From: Tetracentron sinense
Lineage: Eukaryota > Streptophyta > Magnoliopsida > Trochodendrales > Trochodendraceae
Length of the DNA: 64,000 bases
Direction of reading: 5' to 3'
Assembly: GCA_015143295.1 (NCBI GenBank)
Contig: CM026551.1
Span: forward strand, 49,650,034-49,714,033
A program made the position numbers and the translations under genes. The notes under the pieces are model-generated. The model saw only the letters and a list, made by a program, of their open reading frames with translations, ran no database searches and was not told where the DNA came from. Each line of letters starts with the position of its first letter. Position 1 is the first letter of the stretch. Of this stretch, positions 49,801 through 58,800 are shown piece by piece.

Positions 49801-52800
49801 TTTGACAGATCTAGTTGTCCGATCTCACGAAGTAAAGGATGAAGGATATGAGATTGAGCATGATGGCAAACTTATTACTGTATTTTCTGCTCCAAACTAC
49901 TGTGATCAGGTAATTGAATCATTGCTTGGCCTTTCTTACACATGATTACATCTATCTTAGGGATGATCATTTTGGACTAACCTTTTACAATTTTTAGAGT
50001 TTTAAGTTGAATTTCCAACAAAACTATCCGGGGAAAAGATAAGAACACACTTTTTGTTTTGTTTGTGAGTGATCTTCCAAAGTAGCTGGCTCATATATTT
50101 ATGCTATGATTCCCATTACCACTAGCGAGCAGGAGCAAGGCATGTTTGAATGGCTTATTGGGGTTCACACTGAAGTTGCAATGCCTAATCGAAGGTTAAA
50201 TAAATTAGAAATGAAGCTCGATTATGTATTATTTACTTGAGCTAAATATTATCACGCTTGTTTTGGTCTTCATTTTTCCAAGGTATGGTTGAGCAACCCA
50301 AATACTTGATGGGGCATTATGGGGGGCTGGATGTTTGTTTTTCCTTCATTGGGTTATCAAGCTGAAGAGCATATCCATTCTCACACATACTTGTTAAGTT
50401 ATTTTTTTGGGTGGGAAGGGACCAAACCATTATTGGGTGATCGCCAACGTAGGTACCCAGTAAATAATCAAGCTTCCCTTAAGCTTTTATAGATCTTCAC
50501 CAAGGTCTGCAACTTCATGTTTGATTCTTTCAACCAATGGAAGGATCCTTTATTCATTGCATAGCTTGTGAAAATACGAATTGAGGGTCCTTAAAGCTTC
50601 ACTACATTTCGTGGAAATATTATTGTTGTAGGCTGTTGCTTATTCGTTCAACTCATTTTTTGTTTATTACTCAGAAGTCAGAATATGATTTGAAAATAAA
50701 TGTCTCAAACACCTAAATAATTATATCATGTAGCACATATTCTCATGTAGGAAGTGGCGCATTTGCTTATGCACGTACTGAGGCATATAATTGCTGCATT
50801 ATATTCAACTATCTATGAGTCATTTTTTACTATTTTTACGGGTTGATAGGCTGAGAGAATCATAGGTGCATTTTAATGAGGTTAAAGTGTGCATAGATAA
50901 GTATTAATACTCGCATTATTACTAGGTATTCTCACTTGAAAACCTATAAAGATTCCCCTCCCTCTCTCTCTTTCGCTTTGTTTATCTTTCTTACCCTCTT
51001 TTGAAGTGTGGTTGTTTGTGATGCTTGTAGTTCTAGTGAAAGTTCTTGTTAGTTGTTACATGGTGTAAAAGTTGAAATATCTCCTATTTTCTATCTTATA
51101 ACACATGTATCTATGAGGTCTCAACCTCCGATACTAGGTGGAAAACAAAAATTGCAAAATGTTTGGATGAGGTCAACACATCAGAAATGTGAACTGGAAC
51201 ATTTTATTGCTCTTTGTACAAATATATGATGTCTTAAGCTTCGTTGCCATATGTTGTCAAAGCTTACATCCTCTCTCATTCAAAACCTATATTTTTTTCT
51301 CCCTGAAAGGTCCTTATCAAATAATTATGGATAATTAAAAAAAAAGACTGCCTTGGTCTTTGCATTATCCTTTCCGAGAGTGTGCTCATTAGGTTGGTGA
51401 GGATGTGGACATTTTTTTTTTTGTGGAGTGTGCTAGATTGCTAATGTCAGATATCCAGGCCTTCCTCTTGGTTTTAGACTTTTGTCTAAAAGCATTTGTG
51501 ATCCTGTTTTGGAGAGGGTGGTGGAGAGGAGACTTGCTGGTTGGACAAATTTTCTCTCTTGGTGGCAGAGTTACTCTAAATCAAAAGTGTCCTGAGTAGC
51601 CTTCCCGTGTTCCACATGTCGCTATTTAAAAAACCGATAACAATTGCAAAGGGACTTCCTATGGGAAGGAAGGTGTAACATAAGAATTTTTCAACTGGTT
51701 AAGGGGGATTGGGTTTGTTTCCCTGAGGATTGTGGGGATCTTAGTTTCAAGAGGCTTCTGACTATGAACAATGATTTTTTGGGGAAATGGTTGTGGTGTT
51801 TGAACATCGAGAATAATGATTCATGGTCCTATGGAGGAGAGTTATGGACACAAAATTTGGCACGAGCAACAATGTCTGGGATCCTAAAAAATTGAATATT
51901 CCATTTTGGGTGGGTGCAAGACTCTTTGGAGTAAATCAAATTTTTGGCAGAAAAGGGAGATAGAATCAGATTTTGGAGGATGAAATGGAGTGGTATTGGC
52001 AAATTATATGAGGTGTTTCCTTAACTTTACAGATTGCTATTTGTTCTTTCCAAAGGAGCCTTGGTCAGTAGTAACCTAGAAATTCATAATGAGGAGACTG
52101 TTTGGAACTCTTTTTTTTTTCCCAGGAACCTCAAAGATAGTAAGATCTGTGAGTGCTTGTTTCGTCTGGAGGGTTTGATCAAGATTTTCATTAATCCGGA
52201 AGTAGAGGATCATTGATCTTGGAAAGGTAACTTGAAGAGGGTTTTTGTGGCATTTTTTTTATAGATATCTTATCAAGGAGGAGGACGAGGAGATGGTTAG
52301 GGGACCTCTTTTTGGTATGCTTTGGAAGGCAAGGGTTCCGACATGCAAGTGTGCTCTTGGACTGTGGTGTTAGATAAGATCCTCTCTGTGGGTCATTGGC
52401 TAGTAGGCTAGACAAATTTTTGTTTGAGGTCGAGTGGGAGCTGCTTTTCCCGCTTATTGTTCAATCTTTGATACCCAGAACCACCTCAGAGGCTCGGATC
52501 ACATCCCAATTTCCTTGGCCCCCGAGCGTGTTCAAAGCGGTCTGTCCCCATTTCAGTTTTCAAACATGTGATTGGAGGACGATGGGTTCAAAGAGTTGGT
52601 ATATAGGGTCTTGACTTTCTACCCCCGCTTGGGGTGCAGCTAGCACTAGGTTCAGTTCAAAGCTGAAAGCCCTTATGGTGAAAATTAAAGAATGGCTTAA
52701 GGCGGTTTTCTGTAATATTCAAGTGAGAAAGGGGGTTCTTCTCTGGAAAATTGAGGAGATGGATTTGGTAGGAGACAGTAGATCCTTGAGTCGAGAGGAA

Positions 52801-55800
52801 GCTAGGAGTTTAGAATTTTGGAAGGCATTGATAGCCTCGGTTTTGAGGTGTGAGGGGATTAATTGGAAAAAGAAAGCACTTATTAAATGGCTTAAGGAGG
52901 GTGATCACAATACTAAATGACTAATTTTCACAAAAAATCCAACTCTATTTCTCAGCTCTCAGTGGAAGGGCAGTGGTTGGTAAATAGACCGAAGATTGAG
53001 GATAGTGTAGAGTCGTATTGTAAGGATTTATACCGTGAAACCCACTCTTAGAGACCGAAGTTAGATGGTCTTCCATTTGATTCTCCTCAACAAGGAGCAT
53101 TTGTGGGTGGAAAACAAATTCTAGATGACATTCTGATTGCGAATGAATGTATAGATGAGCAGATCAAAAGCTAAGATTCCTAGAGTCCTCTACAAGATGG
53201 ATATGAAAAAAAAACATACAACCATGTAAATTGGGAGTTCCTAGAGTGCATTCTGGGTTCGATTGGGTTTAGGCTGAGGTGGCATAAATGGATTTGGATG
53301 TGTTACTTCAGTTTCTTTCTCCATTCTTATTGATGGGAGCATAGTTACCAAGTACGGGTATGGGTATAATACGGCAGTGATCCGTTCGGGAAGTACGGGT
53401 GTTATACGGCAAAAACATGACAAAAGTATGGGAAAATTAAAAAATAATTAATAATTATAAATAAATAAAAATCATGATATTAACTAATAACAATCATTTA
53501 ATGTGGAATAAGCGTTTAACACGGTAAAAGAACGGAAAAAATACGCATATTGTACGCGTTTAATACGTAATTCGTGTATTAAACGGGTATTAAACGGCGA
53601 TACGAGTATAATACGTAACACGACAAAAGTATGGAGTTTTAAACGGCGACCCCCCTTAAAAGTCTTATACGAGTACTAAACGGGTATAATACGGGTGTTT
53701 GGTAACTATGGATGGGAGTCCGGTGGGGTATTTCAGAAGTTCTAGGGATTTGAGACAAGGGGATCCGAGGCTTTAAGAAAAATGCTATCTTGAGCGAATG
53801 GAGTTGGTTTTGAAGGTTTTTCCATAGGTATGGAAAATCTAAAGATTTCCCATCTCCAATTCGCTGATGACGCTGGTTTTTTTGTGAGACTTCGTGTCTC
53901 CAAGTGGCCTATCTTAGATGCTTATTAAGATGCTTTGAAATGGTTTTGGGTTTGAAGGTCAACTGGGGAAAGAGTGAGTTGATTAGAAGGTCACCCTTTT
54001 CTTACGTCAATATGCCCTTGGGAGCATCCTTTAAATAATTAAATCTAAGCTTGCTTGGTCTCATGTGATAGATTTTTTTGTAGACTAGCAGGGTGGAAAT
54101 CTAAGTCTTATCGAAGGGTGGGAAACTGACACTCAGCATCCTTTGGAGTCTTCCAACTTACTTCATGCCAGCGTTGTCGATCCCGTATTCTATCGCTATC
54201 TCTTTGGAGCGTATTTGAAGGGATTTTCTTCTTTGGAGCGTATTTGGAGGGATTTTCTTCGGAATGATAGATAAACAAGTTCAAATATCACTTGGTATCA
54301 TGGAGCCAAATCTGCCGCCTTTTTCAGGAGGGTGGTTTGAACCTGAAACCTCTAGTCGAGGTAAATCAAGCTTTATTAGGGAAGTGGGTTTGGAGATTCG
54401 GTGTTGAGAGAGATAGTCTATGGAGAAGAGTGATTGTTGCTAAATATTGAGCTATATCTTGTTGGGAGCCTAGGGTGGTTAGAAGTCTCTATGGACTGGG
54501 TCTTTGGAAAGGAATCATGACGGTGGCTGATTTGGTGACCCCATTTATTCACTTCAAAGTAGGTAGAGGAGAGGAAGTTTGGTTTTGGAGGGATCTGGGG
54601 TGCGGACACAATTAGTGGCAGATTTGGCAATCTATTGATGTTGATATCTCGTAAGGAAGCCTTAGTATCGCAATGTTATGAGTTACACAACAATGAGGTG
54701 GCTAGTGGTAGATTTGGCAATCTATTGATGTTGATATCTCATAAGGAGGCCTTAGTATCGCAATGCTATGAGTTACACAACAATGAGGTGGTCTGGTGTC
54801 CGTAATTTAAGCGAAACTTGAATGATTAAGAGATTGAGGATCTTATCCGCTTTCTTCAATGGCTCTAAGCATTCCCCTTGTGCCCCAGGTTAGGGACTCT
54901 AGGGTGTGGTCCAGAGGCCATGATGGCCGCTTTTCAATTTGATCACTAGTCACTACAGTCATTCAATCTGTGGAACCTTGTTGTTTCGTGACTTTCGTCT
55001 AAGGTATTGATTTTCCTTTAGACTGTGGCTCTGGATAAGATTCTCACTGGAATAATTTGAAAAGGAGAGGATGGTTGGCAGATCGTTGCTTTATGTGCCT
55101 TCGAGCATAAGAAACTATGGATCATTGGCTCTTATGCAGCTCGGTTACCTCTGAGATTTGTGGATTGGGTCTTCCCTTGATCCTTTTAGAACTTTTATCT
55201 TGTTGGTAGAAGTGTTGGCTTGACATTAACTTTGGGTTGATTGCGTTGGTCTTGCCTAAGGTGATTTCCTGGATAATTTGGAAGGTGAGGATTTTGAGAG
55301 CGTTCGAGAATACTTCCTCTTCTATCCCCTGTCTATGCTCAAGGATTCGCTCATTGATCCTTGAATGGTGTTCAGTTCGTTATAACACTCATGGTTAAAA
55401 AACTCGGCGAAACCGTTACGTAACGGTTTTGGTGGCCTCTGATACCCGATAATGTACCTTTACCCGTCCGCGATTTGGGTTTAAAAAAAAAAAAAAAAAA
55501 CCTAGAACAGTTTATCCGTGAAAAACAGGCTGAATCTCTCTTTCATTCTGTGCCTATATGGAGTTTGGAGTCTGGATTGGATTCTGTGTATGTTTCAACT
55601 TTCAACCCTCGACCCATCTAATTTCATTATTTCTACATTTTGAGCTTTATATTGGCTTTAGAAGTATCTTGTTACTTATTTATTGCATCGGCCGTGTCCG
55701 TTACAGTGTCCGAAACCGTTTTTTTAAACCCTGATAACACTAGGGTCTTGTATGAGATCAACATTTTATTTGCTTCGTGTATGATTGTGCTTTTTGTTTG

Positions 55801-58800
55801 CTTTTGTTTTTATAGCCTTTCTTTTTTGTGAGTTTTCTTCTCAGTAAACTTCTAGTTGTTTGCCTGATTTTGCTTCATATATATATATATATATCTATCT
55901 ACTGTGTGTGTGTGCGCGCGTGCGTGCGTGTGTGTGATGTAGGTATTCAGCATATCGGATTCAGATATCCTATTGTCTATCTAGTTAATAAACGGAGCGG
56001 ATATGAATAGTACCCTATCCGATCCGATAATTATCCAATTCGTTTATAATGTATATAATCTTTATATACCAACAATGCATTCATTATTCTTTAAAGTTGT
56101 AAAGGTAATATTGTAATTTCTATAACTACATGAGGATAGGAAGGTAATTTTACCTTATACATCTATACCTAATCTACAAACCAAACCTTAAGTCTACCCA
56201 TTTCTGCTTCAAGGTTTGGCCCCCTCCCCTCCCCTCCCCTCCCCTCTGATAAAATAACCTTTTTCTGATGAGATAACCTTTAAGAGCCCCAACGCAAGTC
56301 AATCATAACAGCAAGCTTCCGCTGGCCGGGACGATGAAACCTCCCTCGACCTCATCCACCATCAGCATCCTCAATTTAAACCCTCGACCTCTTCTACTAG
56401 ACCACCACCTCTCTCTCCTCCATCAACCCTAATTTTACCTTGGTGCTGTATTGATACAAGCTTTTGGTTTCTTTCTATTCTTCATTTTTGTTTCTATTCA
56501 ATCTTGTGCCAAACTGTAACATCATACAAGCTGAAGAAGAAGATGTACCCTTTGGTTTATTCTGGAGATGTGGTCGTCCCTGGCACACCCAAGAACTACA
56601 TCTCGGGTATTTCGTCATTTTCTTTTGTTTGGAAATCAAAGGAAATTATTTCATTTTCGAATGGTTTAACTTTAATTTCTGAAGTAGGTTGAATCTAACA
56701 ATGCAATTACAATTCTCAAATTCTAGGTACTGTTTTTCTTTATCAAATCACCTCATTTATCTACAAATTTCATCAATCTTGTAAGGGCTCATTTTTTGGA
56801 TAATTCAATCGGATATCTAGTGGCGTATTCGAGCCGGGCTTGGCCCTGCTCGGCTTGGTTTGAAATTTTTTCATTTATGCTTGAGCTTGACTTGACTCGA
56901 TATGTAGTTTGAAAAGTTCGGCTCGAAGCTCGACTCGAATTTGCTCGGCTTGGCTTGAGCTCAGATTCAATTATTAAAAAATTATTTTTAAATAATAATA
57001 TTTTTATTATATGTAAAAATATATAATAATTATATTATTTATTTATATAATAATGATATATATATATATATAATTTATTATTTTTTATATAATATTCAAG
57101 CCGAGCTCGAGACTTAATCGGGCCGAGCTTAGAGCCGAGCCGAATTAAACATGCCTTGGCTCGAGCTCGGCTTGAATACATTTTCAAACTCAAAAAATAG
57201 CTTGGCTCAGCTCAATCGAGCCTATTTTACGAGCGCAAGCCCGGCTTCATCGGGACGAGCCAAACTTCGAGCTAGCCCGGTTCGGATACACCCCTAAGGA
57301 TATCGGTCGAATTTGATTATTTAATCGAATTCTTTATTGTGGTATCCACCGGATATCAGAGCGAATTCAGATAACAATTTATATTAAACGAATCGGATAC
57401 AGATATAGCACTATCCGCTCTGTTGACAGCCCTAGTCTTCCCTAAGGAAGCGAGTGAAGTTTTCTTTGGGTTGCTTGATGGGGGTTTTAGCCATAAAGGA
57501 AACATTCGTTGGAGAATGGTGCCCTTTGCTGTTTGTTTGGGTTTTCGAAGGGAAAGGAATGGCAGGATCTTCGAAGGAGTTGAGGCATCTCTTCCTAAAA
57601 TTTGTTCGTCCATTAGATGAAGTTTGTGTAGTTGGGCTACCTCCTCTTAAGAATTTGTGGATATACTGGTGTGTGATCTGATTGATATACAATTGGAGTC
57701 ATTTAATTTGTGGCGACCCTTAGTATGTATTTTGCTTATAGTGGAAATTGTCTCAGCCCCCTCTCCCCTTTCCAATAAAATTTCTTCATCCATTAAAATA
57801 ATAATTCATGAAAAAAGAGGCAATCCTATTGGTGAGAATTAAAAAGTAATTTTAACTAGGAGTTAAAGGTCTAAGCTTATTTTCCAGTCCAAACCATAGG
57901 GAAGCTATGTAGAGGGTCGGTTGCTTGCTTCCCAGAAGGCTCGTTTCCCAAACTCGCTCATTAGGAAGCTCGCTTTCATCATATCCCATTAGGTGGTCAG
58001 AGGGGGCTATATATGTGAGAAATGATGGGATAGACCAGAGTTTTCAGTCAGGGTATAGACCCTGAGCAAATATAATATTGTTGGATTAGAACTTAAGGCA
58101 CTTCTTTACAAATAATTCGTGTAAGATAAAATCTAAGGTATGGCTGCCTATACCCAATGCAATACTCTATGGAACATACTACCATATGTAATCTATCAGG
58201 GTTTATGGAGGGAAATGAATAGAAGGATTTTTGATGAGGTGGATTCCTCTATACCCAATTTATGCTCCTCTATTGGATAGGATCTTTGAAATTAGACATG
58301 GGCTTTAAAAAAGGAATTTAGAGATGTTAATGTTCATGACTTCGTAACTAGATGAAGTCAAGTGTTTTAGGAACCTTTAATATTTTTTTGTAAGATTATA
58401 TAGGGGTAACAATCTCATGCCCTCTTATAAAGTCTTTCATTTTGATACAAATCTCATTATTCATTAAAAAAGTTTCATCGTATGACTTGTAAGTTTGATC
58501 CATCAAAAATTAGTACAACTTTGGACATCTCCTTTGTTTATGTAGATAGATATCACAATACTTCTCTCTGCTTATGGTATTTTACGTCTTCAAAATAAAA
58601 CTACCTTTTCAGCCAGAATATGGAAATTTCTTTATATATTTCCGCACTTCAATTGTAATATCATATGGTTTCAAAGCCTTTCCTTCTTCATCCTAATATG
58701 AGTCTATATTATTTCGGTCATCCTAATTTTATGCAAATAACGATATTCTCTGCTCTCCACTGACTTAGTGTCCCCCCACATAGTTTTCATTTAGTAACTC

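Larger units (their letters stand above)
52395..55880 (+). mobile_element. L1-like LINE fragment (endonuclease end to 3' end), decayed
   Basis: Starts [18 protein letters not shown] and continues with [40 protein letters not shown], then [20 protein letters not shown] after a deletion of early RT, the FADD region (about 53865), [16 protein letters not shown] (about 54380) and zf-RVT remains to about 55370. It is the same family as the young LINE but older, with many breaks. Two hAT-like MITEs (53340-53710, 55390-55733) are inserted in it. Confidence 0.82.
55982..57436. mobile_element. Family G hAT-like element (about 1.45 kb) with a nested MITE
   Basis: The left part has AAACGGAGCGGATATGAA. 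The right end read in reverse complement is CTAGGGCTGTCAACAGAGCG, similar to the terminus at 16844. Both ends repeat GGATAT/ATCCGAT words. No target duplication was found, so the left end is tentative. The interior contains a (CTCCC)n run (56220-56245), a leader-like CT-rich stretch and the frame at 56504-56692, and a family A MITE at 56818-57296. Confidence 0.55.
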
